Positions 51,478-60,499 of a DNA stretch of 64,000 nucleotides are shown here, in pieces. The notes under the pieces were generated by a model. The model was given only the letters and a program-made list of their open reading frames with translations. It searched no databases and was not told where the DNA came from. Made by a program: the position numbers and the translations under genes. Numbering within the stretch: the first letter of the stretch is position 1; each line of letters begins with the position of its first letter. Where the stretch lies: positions 4,770 through 68,769 of the forward strand of contig UQIC01000009.1 of assembly GCA_900540985.1 (NCBI GenBank), given 5' to 3'. The DNA comes from an uncultured Collinsella sp. (GTDB lineage Bacteria; Actinomycetota; Coriobacteriia; Coriobacteriales; Coriobacteriaceae).

Positions 51478-52476
51478 TTAGCGCGCCATTGCATCGCGGC
51501 CGGCCTCGACGCGCTTGCGCTGGGCGGCGCGCTCCTCGCCGGTCAGACGCTCAAAGAAGTGCCCGATAAGCGAGGCGAGCACCTGCTGAAACAACGTTCC
51601 ACACATGACGGGAAACACAACTTCGCCCGGAAAGTATTGCGTGGCGATGACGGCGCCCGAAGAGATATTGCGCATGCCGCAGGTAAAGCACATGGTGGTC
51701 GTTTCGCTATATGGCAGATGCAGCGCGCGGGCGACCAGAATGCCCACGACAAAACCGCTGATGGCGAACACCAGAATAAAGAGGGCGACTTCCAGGCGCA
51801 CCGCGTTCATGTGTAGCACGTACTCGCTCATGGCGGTGGAGTTGGACGCGATGACGCCCATCATCATAAATTTGCAGGCGGGCGAGAGCGCGGGGGAGAG
51901 TTTCTCGTGTCCCCAGCCGTGCGTGAGCTCGTTGATCACGATGCCGAGCACGGCGGGGATGGCAATCATAAAGGCCATGTTCTGCATCATGCTCGGAACA
52001 TCGATTGCGACGGTGGCGCCCAACAGGAGCTTGAGCGTGAGCGGAATCGTCACGGGCGATATAACCGAGGACGTCAGGATGATGGTGAGCGCGAGCGGGC
52101 CGTTGCCGCCGAACATGCTGATCCACATAAAGGCAGTGACTGCCACGGGTACGCTGTACTCGAGCACGATGCCGCAGACAAGGTTGGGGTTGGAACCAAA
52201 GAACAACGATCCCATGGCATAGGCCGCGATGGGAATAAGCGCCGCCGAGACAAATAACGCCAAAATCAGATGCAGGGGACGGTGGAACACCTCAGCCACC
52301 TGGTGGAAGGTGTTGCTGAGCGCGCCTTGGAACGTCATAAAGGCAAACAGGGTGGGAACGATGGGCTTGAGAACGCCGATCTGCTGAGGAAAGAGCACGC
52401 CGAGCGCCACGCAAATCGGAACGATGACCTGCATATGTCCTGCGAGAAATTTGCCCAGTCCAACCCATTGCTTCAT
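51478..52476 (-). CDS. Bile acid:sodium symporter (BASS) family transporter
   Basis: A 332-residue membrane protein with about ten hydrophobic helices. LFAFMTFQGALSNTFHQV, CGIVLEYSVPVAVTAFMWIS and MCFTCGMRNISSGAVIATQY are BASS family segments; the last corresponds to the conserved crossover region near the sodium sites. Bile salts are an appealing substrate for a gut bacterium, but many BASS proteins carry other organic anions. AAAGGGAG lies upstream. Single gene, divergent from recJ. Confidence 0.83.
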   Translation of the reverse strand: MKQWVGLGKFLAGHMQVIVPICVALGVLFPQQIGVLKPIVPTLFAFMTFQGALSNTFHQVAEVFHRPLHLILALFVSAALIPIAAYAMGSLFFGSNPNLVCGIVLEYSVPVAVTAFMWISMFGGNGPLALTIILTSSVISPVTIPLTLKLLLGATVAIDVPSMMQNMAFMIAIPAVLGIVINELTHGWGHEKLSPALSPACKFMMMGVIASNSTAMSEYVLHMNAVRLEVALFILVFAISGFVVGILVARALHLPYSETTTMCFTCGMRNISSGAVIATQYFPGEVVFPVMCGTLFQQVLASLIGHFFERLTGEERAAQRKRVEAGRDAMAR

Positions 52477-52614
52477 ATGCTCTTGTGACTCCCTTTGCTC
52501 GTGAATCCGTTTTGAATGGATATGCTAGACGCTCGCATGCGTCCGTGTGGCTGAAACGCTCGATTATTTCGAGGCTATTACCGCCCTCGTTTATCGAAAC
52601 CACGGCGTGCTGGA

Positions 52615-52643
52615 TGTTGTGCGTCCGCGCTGCACGGTATAAT
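52615..52643 (+). promoter_or_regulatory. Probable promoter of recJ-rsh region
   Basis: A consensus TATAAT at 52638-52643, with TGTTGT at 52615-52620 as a weak -35 box 17 bp away, about 110 bp before the recJ start. Confidence 0.5.
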
Positions 52644-52751
52644 AAATCCGTTCAACAGATCTGCCTGCCGAAGCGGGCATGCACAGAGGACTCATCGCTA
52701 TGAACCGTGAGAGGTATCGCGGCGACCTGCCCCTATCGGGGGTGGGCGCCT

Positions 52752-55700
52752 ATGTCATCGCTTAAGACGACGCATCGCTGGGCGGTCGCTCAGCAAAACC
52801 CCGAGCTCGAAAAGGAGCTTTCGGCTGGCCTGGGCATACCCGGGCTGGTGGCGCGCATTATGGTTGCGCACGGCATTACATCCATCGAAGAAGGTCAGCT
52901 GTTTTTGACGCCTTCACTCGATCGCGACTGGGCCGACCCACTCATTATCCCAGGCATGTCGGTCGTTGCCGACCGCGTCGAGCGCGCTATTCGCAACCGC
53001 GAGCACATCGCGGTTTTTGGCGATTTTGACGTTGACGGTATTACGTCGACCTGCCTGTTGACCGAGGCGCTGCGCACGTTTGGCGCCAATGTCACACCGT
53101 TTATTCCGCATCGCTTTGACGAGGGCTACGGTCTTTCGCGCGCGGCGCTCGACCGCGTTAACGAGCTCGCTCGCCCCCAGCTGATCGTGACCGTCGATAA
53201 CGGCATTGCCGCCAAGGAAGAGGTCTCCTATCTGGAGAGCCTGGGGATCGATTTGGTGGTCACGGACCATCACGAGCCCTCCGATCAGGTGCCGCAGGGC
53301 GTGCCCCTGACCGACCCTAAGCTCGAGGACGAGGGTCCTTCGCGTGAGCTTGCCGGTGCCGGCGTGGCACTCAAGCTGGTACAGGTCTTGGGCGAGCGCC
53401 TGGGCAAGCCGTCGTATTGGCGCTCGCTGATCGAGGTCGCGGCGCTGGGTACCGTGTCCGACATGATGCCGCTGACGCCCGAGAACCGCGCGCTAGTCGC
53501 CGAGGGCATCCAGCAGATGCGCGTGACCGCCCGCCCCGGCTATATCGCGCTGGCCGCGCTCGCCAAGGCCGACCTCTCTAGTATTACGGCCGATGGCCTG
53601 TCGTTTTCGCTCATTCCCCGCCTGAACGCCGCCGGCCGCATGGCCGATCCCAAGCTGGCGCTCGACCTGCTGCTTGCCCGCGATCCTATCGAGGCAAGCG
53701 CGCTGGCGGTCGAGCTCGAGGAGATCAACCGTCAGCGCCGCGAGATCGAGGCGGAGCTCACGCGCGATGCCATGGCAAAGGTCGAGGAGACCTATGATGG
53801 CGGTCGCGCAATTGTCGTGGGTGGCGAGGGCTGGCACGAGGGCGTCAAGGGCATCGTGGCGAGCCGCCTGACCAACCGTTATCACGTGCCGGCGCTGCTG
53901 TTCTCGATCGAAGACGGTATCGCTCGCGGTTCGGGTCGCTCGGTGGGCAAGGTCAACCTGTTCGACGCCGTAGAACGCTGCTCCGATCTGCTGATTCGTC
54001 GCGGCGGGCATGCGGGCGCGGTGGGCGTGACCATCGAGGCGTCCAAGCTCGACGAGTTCCGTCGTCGCCTTTCCGCCGTGCTGTCCGAGCTTCCCGCCGA
54101 GGACTTTGAGGACACCGACGAGGTTGCCGCCACCGTCGACCTCTCCGAGCTGAATATTGAGACCATCGAGCAGATCTCCCGTCTTGAGCCGTTTGGCCAG
54201 GGCAACAAGGTGCCGCTGTTAGCGGCCGAGGGCGTGACGATGTGCGATCGCGCCGTGGTGGGCAAAACCGGCGAGCACATGCGCTTCGTGGCGACCGATG
54301 GCGCCGCGAGCGTGCCGGCCATCATGTTCCGCGTGCCGCAGATCGACAGGCTTATCAATTGCGACAGCGCCGTCGATTTGGTGTTCGAGGCCGTGGCTGA
54401 GCATTGGCAAGGTCGCGTAAAGCCAAAGCTCATGATCAAGGATGTCTTGGTCCGCGATACCACGGCGCCCAGTGTTGACGACCCGGCATGTGAGCTTCGC
54501 CGCGGTGTGGAGCCTGCGGACGCCGGTCTTCGTCTGGAGTCCCGCAAGCGCCAAACGCTCGCCCAGCTTTCCTATACCGAGCTGACGCGCTCGCTTATTC
54601 ATAGCTTTATCGGCTCGAACCAGCCGCACCGCGCGCAGGTCGAGGCGCTCGATGCCCTGGCCGATCACCAAAGTGTTCTGGCCGTTATGGGAACGGGGCG
54701 CGGCAAGTCTCTTATCTTCCATGTGCATGCCGCGCGCGAGGCGGTCCTTCGCGGGCGTGCGAGCATCTTTGTCTATCCGCTGCGCGCGCTCGTTGCCGAC
54801 CAGGCCTATCACCTCTCGTCGACGATGGCCGCGCTCGGCATTGGCGTGGGCGTGCTGACCGGCGAGACCGTGGAGGCGGCGCGCGATGACGTGTTTGCCG
54901 GCTTGGCTTCGGGCCGCACCGGCATCGTGCTCACGACGCCCGAGTTCCTGTCCATTCACCGCGACCGCTTTGCGCGTTCGGGGCGCATCGGGTTTGTCGT
55001 TATCGATGAGGCGCATCATGCCGGTCTTGCCAAGGGCGGCGACCGTAGCGCCTATCTCGACATGCCCGATATCCTCAAGGCCCTGGGCGATCCGGTCGTT
55101 CTGGCGGCGACGGCCACCGCGACGGCTCCGGTTGTGGCCGAGCTCGCCCGCGTGCTACCGATTACCCGTACGGTGGTCGACGAGACGGTGCGCGAGAACT
55201 TGCAGCTCGAGGACGACCGAGATCTTGCAAGCCGCGAGAACCGCCTGGTGTCAATCGTGGCGACGGGGGAGAAGACCGTCATCTACGTCAACTCGCGCGA
55301 CCAGTCCGTGGCGCTTGCTAAGACGCTGCGCAAGCGGGTGCCCGATTGCGCGACCCGCATTGCGTTCTATAACGCGGGGCTTGCGCGCTCCGATCGTCGC
55401 CGTGTCGAGGAAGCGTTTCGTGACGGAAGCCTCAGCTGCATCGTTTCGACCTCTGCCTTTGGTGAGGGCGTGAACCTGCCCGATATCCGCCATGTCGTGC
55501 TCTACCACATGCCGTTTGGCAGCATTGAGTTCAACCAGATGAGCGGACGCGCCGGTCGCGACGGCCAACCTGCCGTGATTCACTTGCTCTATTCGTCGCG
55601 TGACGCTCGCATTAACGAGCGCCTGCTCGACTGCTACGCGCCCGAGCGCGACGAGCTCGTCACGCTCTATCGAGCGCTGCAGACTATGTGGCGCTCCAAC

Positions 55701-56039
55701 CGCGGCAAGACCGGAGACGACTCGTTTAGCGCGAGCGATATCGATATCGCGCAGATGTGTCTTGCCATCGATGCCCGCACGCCGGTTGACGAGCGCTCGG
55801 TGGCGAGCGGTCTGGGAATCTTCGAAGAGCTTGGCTTCTGTCGCGTTTCGGGGTTTGATGACACACGTCGCATTGCGATGGCCGAAAACCCCGGCCGTGT
55901 GCAATTGAGCAGGTCAATTCGCTATTTGGAGGGTCTGCGCTCGCGCATGGAGTTCTCGGCTTTCCGGAGCTGGGCGCTCGATTCGTGCGCTTCTGATATG
56001 CTAGCCAAAGTTAACCGCCCGATCGTACCGCGGGCCTAG
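52752..56039 (+). CDS. recJ: RecJ exonuclease fused to a RecQ-like DEAD-box helicase
   Basis: A 1095-residue fusion. Residues 1-590 are single-strand 5'-3' exonuclease RecJ: DHH motif I GDFDVDGITS, motif III VVTDHHEP, the DHHA1 part with RGSGRSVGKVNLFDA and RRGGHAGAVGVT, and an OB-type domain. Residues about 620-1095 are an SF2 helicase: MGTGRGKSLIFH as Walker A, VVIDEAHHAG, AATATATAPV as motif III, and QMSGRAGRDGQ as motif VI. In E. coli RecJ and RecQ cooperate as separate proteins, so this joins unwinding to digestion in one chain. GGGGGTGGG precedes ATG 52752. rsh follows 15 bp downstream. Confidence 0.9.
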   Translation: MSSLKTTHRWAVAQQNPELEKELSAGLGIPGLVARIMVAHGITSIEEGQLFLTPSLDRDWADPLIIPGMSVVADRVERAIRNREHIAVFGDFDVDGITSTCLLTEALRTFGANVTPFIPHRFDEGYGLSRAALDRVNELARPQLIVTVDNGIAAKEEVSYLESLGIDLVVTDHHEPSDQVPQGVPLTDPKLEDEGPSRELAGAGVALKLVQVLGERLGKPSYWRSLIEVAALGTVSDMMPLTPENRALVAEGIQQMRVTARPGYIALAALAKADLSSITADGLSFSLIPRLNAAGRMADPKLALDLLLARDPIEASALAVELEEINRQRREIEAELTRDAMAKVEETYDGGRAIVVGGEGWHEGVKGIVASRLTNRYHVPALLFSIEDGIARGSGRSVGKVNLFDAVERCSDLLIRRGGHAGAVGVTIEASKLDEFRRRLSAVLSELPAEDFEDTDEVAATVDLSELNIETIEQISRLEPFGQGNKVPLLAAEGVTMCDRAVVGKTGEHMRFVATDGAASVPAIMFRVPQIDRLINCDSAVDLVFEAVAEHWQGRVKPKLMIKDVLVRDTTAPSVDDPACELRRGVEPADAGLRLESRKRQTLAQLSYTELTRSLIHSFIGSNQPHRAQVEALDALADHQSVLAVMGTGRGKSLIFHVHAAREAVLRGRASIFVYPLRALVADQAYHLSSTMAALGIGVGVLTGETVEAARDDVFAGLASGRTGIVLTTPEFLSIHRDRFARSGRIGFVVIDEAHHAGLAKGGDRSAYLDMPDILKALGDPVVLAATATATAPVVAELARVLPITRTVVDETVRENLQLEDDRDLASRENRLVSIVATGEKTVIYVNSRDQSVALAKTLRKRVPDCATRIAFYNAGLARSDRRRVEEAFRDGSLSCIVSTSAFGEGVNLPDIRHVVLYHMPFGSIEFNQMSGRAGRDGQPAVIHLLYSSRDARINERLLDCYAPERDELVTLYRALQTMWRSNRGKTGDDSFSASDIDIAQMCLAIDARTPVDERSVASGLGIFEELGFCRVSGFDDTRRIAMAENPGRVQLSRSIRYLEGLRSRMEFSAFRSWALDSCASDMLAKVNRPIVPRA

Positions 56040-56054
56040 GGGAAGGGGACCTCG

Positions 56055-58415
56055 ATGGATGCCGCAGCCCGTACCGCCCATGATTCCACCCTCCAGCCGT
56101 TTTCGGAGATGGAGCACTATAAGCATGCCGATGAGCTGCCGCCCGAGATTATGGCGGACAGCTACGACAAGCTGGAGCGCCTGTGCCTCAAATATATGAA
56201 TGAGGACGACTTCTCCAAGGTGGAGCAGGCCTATTGCTTTGCCGCCGAGAAGCACTGCAACCAAAAGCGGCGCTCGGGTGAGATGTACATCAACCATCCC
56301 GTCGAGGTGGCTATCATTCTGGCCGACCTCAAGATGGACTGCGATGTGGTGTGCGCCGCGCTGCTACACGATACCGTCGAGGATACCGAGACCTCGCTCG
56401 CCGATGTTTCCGGTCTGTTTGGCGATACGGTGGCCGAGCTCGTCGATGGCGTGACCAAGCTCACCAACATTGAAGTCGATAGCATGGACGAGAAGCAGGC
56501 GCTTACGCTGCGCAAGATGTTCCTCGCCATGTCCAAGGACATCCGCGTCATTATCGTTAAGCTTGCCGACCGTCTGCACAACATGCGCACCCTTGCAGCT
56601 CTGCGCGAGGACCGTCGCCTGTTTAAGGCCCGTGAGACCATGGACGTGTATGCGCCTCTGGCCGACCGTCTGGGCATGAGCTCTATTAAGTGGGAGCTCG
56701 AGGACCTGTCCTTCTTCTACCTGGAGCCCGATGCCTACCAGCGCATCGCACGCATGGTGGCTGAGTCGCGCGAGGTTCGCGAGCGCTATCTGGCCGAGAC
56801 CATCAAGACGCTCACCGACGAGCTCAACCGCATTGGCCTGGAGGGCTTCCAGATTAATGGCCGCTCCAAGCACTATTGGTCCATCTACCAAAAGATGAAG
56901 CGCAAGGGCAAGGAATTCTCCGAGATCTACGATCTGGTGGCACTGCGCGTCATCACGCATTCGGTGCGCGATTGCTACTCCACACTCGGTGCGGTACATA
57001 CGCTGTGGCACCCCATGCCCGGTCGCTTTAAAGACTATATCGCCATGCCCAAGGTCAATAACTACCAGTCGCTCCATACGACGGTAATCGGCCCCACGGC
57101 CCGCCCGCTCGAGATTCAGATTCGAACCTACGAGATGCATGAGCAGGCCGAGTACGGCATTGCCGCCCACTGGCTCTATAAGAAGTCGGGCGGATCGTCT
57201 GCCTCCAAGACCAACGATGCGCAGCGTCTGGACGATCAGATTAACTGGCTCAAGCACTCACTCGACTGGGCGGCGTCTGACGAGATTACCGATGCCAAGG
57301 AATACCTGCACTCGCTGAAGGTCGACCTCTTCGATCAAGAGATCTTCGTCTTTACGCCCAAGGGCGAGGTCATGGCGCTTCGTGCCGGCTCCACGCCGCT
57401 CGACTTTGCCTACGCCGTCCACACCGAGGTGGGCAACCACTGCGTCGGCGCTAAGATCAACGGTGCGGTGGCCCCGCTCACGCACGAGATCAAGACGGGC
57501 GACCGCGTTGAAATCTTGACCAACAAGAGTTCCAAGCCGTCGCGTGATTGGCTCAAGATCGTTAAGACACCTTCCGCCAAGTCAAAGATCCGCCGTTACT
57601 TTGCCGCCGCGACCAAAGACGATGACGCTGCTGCCGGCCGCGACATACTGGCCAAGGACCTGCGCAAGCGCGGGTATGGCATCTCTACGCCGCGATCCAC
57701 GCGTGCGCTCAACGCCGTGGCGGAGCAGTTTAACTACAAGCAGCTCGAGGACCTGTTTGCCGCCGTCGGCGCAGGCAAGGTTGCCCCGCGCGCTGTGGGT
57801 AACAAGGTCGAGCAAATCTTGGACCCCAAGCCCGAGGAACAGCTCACCAAAGCCGAGGCTATCGCCGAGGTCGTCAAGCAGCCGGCCCGAGGCTCCAACC
57901 GCAAGCCGCAAAAGCGCGGTAAGAGCGCCAGCAACGGCATTATCGTCAAGGGCGAGAGCAACAGCGGCCTGCTGGTCCGTCTGGCGCATTGCTGCAATCC
58001 GGTGACGGGCGACGATATCGTCGGCTTCATCACGCGCGGTCGTGGCGTTTCGGTGCATCGCGCCAACTGCCCCAACGTCAAGGGTCTTATGGAGCATCCC
58101 GAGCGCATGATCGAAGTGGAGTGGGACGGCGCTGCCGACACCCTCTTCCAGGTCGAGATCGTGGTCGAGTGCCTGGACCGCATGGGCCTTCTCAAGGATG
58201 TCACCATTGCCATTGGCGATGCGGGCGGCAATATCCTTTCTGCCGCCACGTCGACCAACCGCGAGGGTATTGCAACCCTGCGCTTCATGGTCGAGATCTC
58301 GGACGCGAGTGGTCTGGATCCGCTGCTGGCCTCTATCAGCAGCGTTGACTCGGTCTACGACGCGCGCCGCCTGATGCCCGGCGAGGGTGGAGCCCAGCTT
58401 AAGCGCCGCATTTAG
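56055..58415 (+). CDS. rsh: Bifunctional (p)ppGpp synthetase/hydrolase
   Basis: A 786-residue Rel/SpoT homologue controlling the stringent response. The HD hydrolase domain is intact (INHPVEVAIILADLK, ALLHDTVEDTE). The synthetase domain has RSKHYWSIYQKMKRKGKEF, ALRVITHSVRDCY and FKDYIAMPKVNNYQSLHTTV. The TGS domain (DLFDQEIFVFTPKGEVMALR) and a C-terminal ACT domain (VVECLDRMGLLKDVT) follow, plus CCNPVTGDDIVGFITRGRGV of the zinc-finger/helical region. GGGAAGGGGAC precedes the ATG. It is 15 bp after recJ, likely the same transcript. Confidence 0.95.
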   Translation: MDAAARTAHDSTLQPFSEMEHYKHADELPPEIMADSYDKLERLCLKYMNEDDFSKVEQAYCFAAEKHCNQKRRSGEMYINHPVEVAIILADLKMDCDVVCAALLHDTVEDTETSLADVSGLFGDTVAELVDGVTKLTNIEVDSMDEKQALTLRKMFLAMSKDIRVIIVKLADRLHNMRTLAALREDRRLFKARETMDVYAPLADRLGMSSIKWELEDLSFFYLEPDAYQRIARMVAESREVRERYLAETIKTLTDELNRIGLEGFQINGRSKHYWSIYQKMKRKGKEFSEIYDLVALRVITHSVRDCYSTLGAVHTLWHPMPGRFKDYIAMPKVNNYQSLHTTVIGPTARPLEIQIRTYEMHEQAEYGIAAHWLYKKSGGSSASKTNDAQRLDDQINWLKHSLDWAASDEITDAKEYLHSLKVDLFDQEIFVFTPKGEVMALRAGSTPLDFAYAVHTEVGNHCVGAKINGAVAPLTHEIKTGDRVEILTNKSSKPSRDWLKIVKTPSAKSKIRRYFAAATKDDDAAAGRDILAKDLRKRGYGISTPRSTRALNAVAEQFNYKQLEDLFAAVGAGKVAPRAVGNKVEQILDPKPEEQLTKAEAIAEVVKQPARGSNRKPQKRGKSASNGIIVKGESNSGLLVRLAHCCNPVTGDDIVGFITRGRGVSVHRANCPNVKGLMEHPERMIEVEWDGAADTLFQVEIVVECLDRMGLLKDVTIAIGDAGGNILSAATSTNREGIATLRFMVEISDASGLDPLLASISSVDSVYDARRLMPGEGGAQLKRRI

Positions 58416-58451
58416 TCGCGACGAACGCGCCATATTATCGATATTCGCTAC

Positions 58452-58479
58452 ACTCGAGGCATCGTTTGATGCCTCGAGT
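58452..58479 (+). promoter_or_regulatory. Perfect 12-bp palindromic hairpin between rsh and MBL gene
   Basis: ACTCGAGGCATC (58452-58463), loop GTTT, GATGCCTCGAGT (58468-58479), then TCTATAG. The T run is poor. It could be a weak terminator of rsh, an mRNA-stabilising stem or an operator for the downstream gene. Confidence 0.45.
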
Positions 58480-58499
58480 TCTATAGAGAGGAGAGGGAC

Positions 58500-59183
58500 A
58501 TGAGTGCTGTGTCCTTGGATGTAACTCCCAAGGGATCGGTCGAGATCGAGACGCTCGTAAACGGTCCCATTCAGACCAATAGCTATGCTGTTATTTCGGA
58601 CAATGAGTGCGTGATTATCGACCCCGCATGGGAAGGCGAGCGCCTGGTGGAGCATATTCGAGCCGAGCATCCCAGCGTACGCGTGCTTGGCGCCGTTTGC
58701 ACTCATGGCCATGCCGATCATGTTGGTGGTGTTGCCGGCGTGCGAACCACCGTTGGCGAGGGCTGCCAGTATGAGCTGTGTGCTAAGGATGCGGCGGTAC
58801 CGCATGCGAACATCGAGGAACAGCGAGCTATGTGGGGCATTGAGACGCCCGACCCCGGGGAGCCGACGCGCCTACTCGCCGAGGGCGATGCTATCGAGGT
58901 GGGCGATATCTGCCTGCAGGTGATCGAGACACCAGGGCATACGCCGGGCGGGATCGTCTTGTTCGCCGTCACCGAGCAGGGAAGCATCGCCTTTGTTGGC
59001 GACACCCTGTTCCCGGGCAGCCACGGTCGCACCGATCTTGCCGGTGGCGACGAGGCGGCGATTCTGCGCTCGCTCTCCAAGCTCGCCCGGCTTCTCCCGC
59101 CCGATACCGTTTGCCTAACCGGCCATGGCGATTCGACCACCATGGCACGCGAGCTCATGCAGAACCCTTTCATGCAGGTGTAG
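58500..59183 (+). CDS. MBL-fold metallohydrolase (glyoxalase II-like)
   Basis: A 227-residue beta-lactamase-fold hydrolase with two metal sites. The metal motif THGHADH places HxHxDH at 69-74. ETPGHTPGG gives the next His, FVGDTLFPGSHGRTD the bridging Asp, and LTGHGDST the last His. The group is loosely called hydroxyacylglutathione hydrolase-like; in bacteria without glutathione the thioester substrate is unknown. GAGAGGAGAGGG precedes the ATG. rsh is 84 bp upstream. Confidence 0.88.
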   Translation: MSAVSLDVTPKGSVEIETLVNGPIQTNSYAVISDNECVIIDPAWEGERLVEHIRAEHPSVRVLGAVCTHGHADHVGGVAGVRTTVGEGCQYELCAKDAAVPHANIEEQRAMWGIETPDPGEPTRLLAEGDAIEVGDICLQVIETPGHTPGGIVLFAVTEQGSIAFVGDTLFPGSHGRTDLAGGDEAAILRSLSKLARLLPPDTVCLTGHGDSTTMARELMQNPFMQV

Positions 59184-59310
59184 CTTTATAGTCAGCTTCT
59201 AAAGCACGAGAAGCGTCCAAACGTCAAGCTATTTTTCCCCAACGGGTCGATTCCGTAGGGCAAACGGTCAAAAAAAGTCTGTTTGGACGATATTCGTGAA
59301 CAAACGAACG

Positions 59311-59338
59311 TTTATGCTCGGGTACGCCGTGGTAAAAT
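59311..59338 (+). promoter_or_regulatory. Possible extended -10 promoter of aldolase gene
   Basis: TGGTAAAAT (-10 box 59333-59338 with an extended TG), and TTTATG 16 bp upstream as a weak -35 box, about 40 bp before the start codon. Confidence 0.5.
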
Positions 59339-59378
59339 CTCAGGCGTTATCGGAGCAACCTTACAGGAGGTTTCTTTT

Positions 59379-60245
59379 ATGCTCGTCAACGCAGCAGACA
59401 TGCTCAAGAAGGCCGAGGCCGGCAAGTACGCTCTCGGTGCCTTCAACACCAACAACCTCGAGTGGACCCTGGCTATTCTCCAGGCCGCCGAGGAGGCCAA
59501 GTCTCCGCTGATCCTTCAGTGCACCGCTGGTGCCGCTAAGTGGATGGGCGGTTTCAAGGTCTGCGCCGACATGGTCGAGGCTGCCGTCGAGGCCACGGGC
59601 GTTACCGTTCCCGTCGCCCTTCACCTCGATCACGGTTCTTACGAGGACTGCTTCAAGTGCATCGAGGCCGGCTTCACGTCCATCATGTATGACGGCTCTC
59701 ACGAGGAGACCTTCCAGCTTAACCTCGACCGCACCAAGGAGCTCGTTGAGCTTGCCCACTCCAAGGGCATGTCCATCGAGGCCGAGGTCGGCGGCATCGG
59801 CGGCACCGAGGACGGCGTGACCTCCAACGGCGAGCTCGCTGACCCCGCTGAGTGCAAGCAGATTGCTGACCTGGGCGTCGACTTCCTCGCCTGCGGCATT
59901 GGCAACATCCACGGCGTCTATCCCGCCGACTGGGCCGGCCTTTCCTTCGAGCGTCTGGGCGAGATCAAGGCCCAGACCGGCGACCTGCCCCTCGTCCTGC
60001 ACGGTGGCACCGGCATCCCCGAGGATCAGATCAAGAAGGCCATCTCCCTGGGCATCTCCAAGATCAACGTCAACACCGACCTGCAGCTCGTCTTCGCCAA
60101 GGGCGTCCGTGAGTACATCGAGGCTGGCAAGGATCAGCAGGGCAAGGGCTTTGACCCCCGCAAGCTCCTCAAGCCTGGTCGCGACAACATCGTTGCCCGC
60201 ACCAAGGAGCTCATGGAGGAGTTTGGCTCCGTCAACAAGGCGTAA
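59379..60245 (+). CDS. fba: Class II fructose-bisphosphate aldolase
   Basis: A 288-residue zinc aldolase of glycolysis/gluconeogenesis, cleaving fructose-1,6-bisphosphate to two triose phosphates. ALHLDHGS gives the catalytic Asp84 and the zinc ligand His85. EAEVGGIGGTEDG, HGVYP and LVLHGGTGIPEDQI are the other family motifs, and KINVNTDLQLVF binds phosphate. Tagatose-bisphosphate aldolases are near relatives, but central metabolism is likely from its strong ribosome site (AGGAGG) and codon choice biased to C-ending codons. A very long hairpin follows. Confidence 0.92.
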   Translation: MLVNAADMLKKAEAGKYALGAFNTNNLEWTLAILQAAEEAKSPLILQCTAGAAKWMGGFKVCADMVEAAVEATGVTVPVALHLDHGSYEDCFKCIEAGFTSIMYDGSHEETFQLNLDRTKELVELAHSKGMSIEAEVGGIGGTEDGVTSNGELADPAECKQIADLGVDFLACGIGNIHGVYPADWAGLSFERLGEIKAQTGDLPLVLHGGTGIPEDQIKKAISLGISKINVNTDLQLVFAKGVREYIEAGKDQQGKGFDPRKLLKPGRDNIVARTKELMEEFGSVNKA

Positions 60246-60265
60246 GCGTCGCTAAACTTCCCGCC

Positions 60266-60357
60266 GGAAGCCCCGTCCCCCTACACTGTTTCCTTTGCGC
60301 TCACCTGGCTTCGCCAGAAGTCGCGCCAAGGAAACAGTTCCGGGGGACGGGGCTTCC
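60266..60357. repeat. GGGAC-core hairpin D, 92-nt nearly perfect nested stem
   Basis: Outer arms (60266-60281 / 60342-60357) are a perfect 16 bp containing GGGGGACGGGG. Middle arms ACTGTTTCCTT (60285-60295) / AAGGAAACAGT (60328-60338), then GCGC/GCGC, then CTGGC-TTC-GCCAG at the tip (60305-60317) complete a single rod with only 1-4 nt internal loops. It lies 20 bp after the fba stop. It may stop transcription (TTCGTTT follows) or be processed as an RNA. Confidence 0.75.
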
Positions 60358-60499
60358 TTCGTTTAACGCCGCAGGGTTACTGGGCTGAATTCATTTTTAA
60401 TGGGTACCGTTTATCGGTGTTGAGGGTTCCTTTATTGGGGCTTTCTTTTTTATCTCGCTACAATGGGCTTCAAGCGTTCTAGTGACTTGGAGTTTTGGT

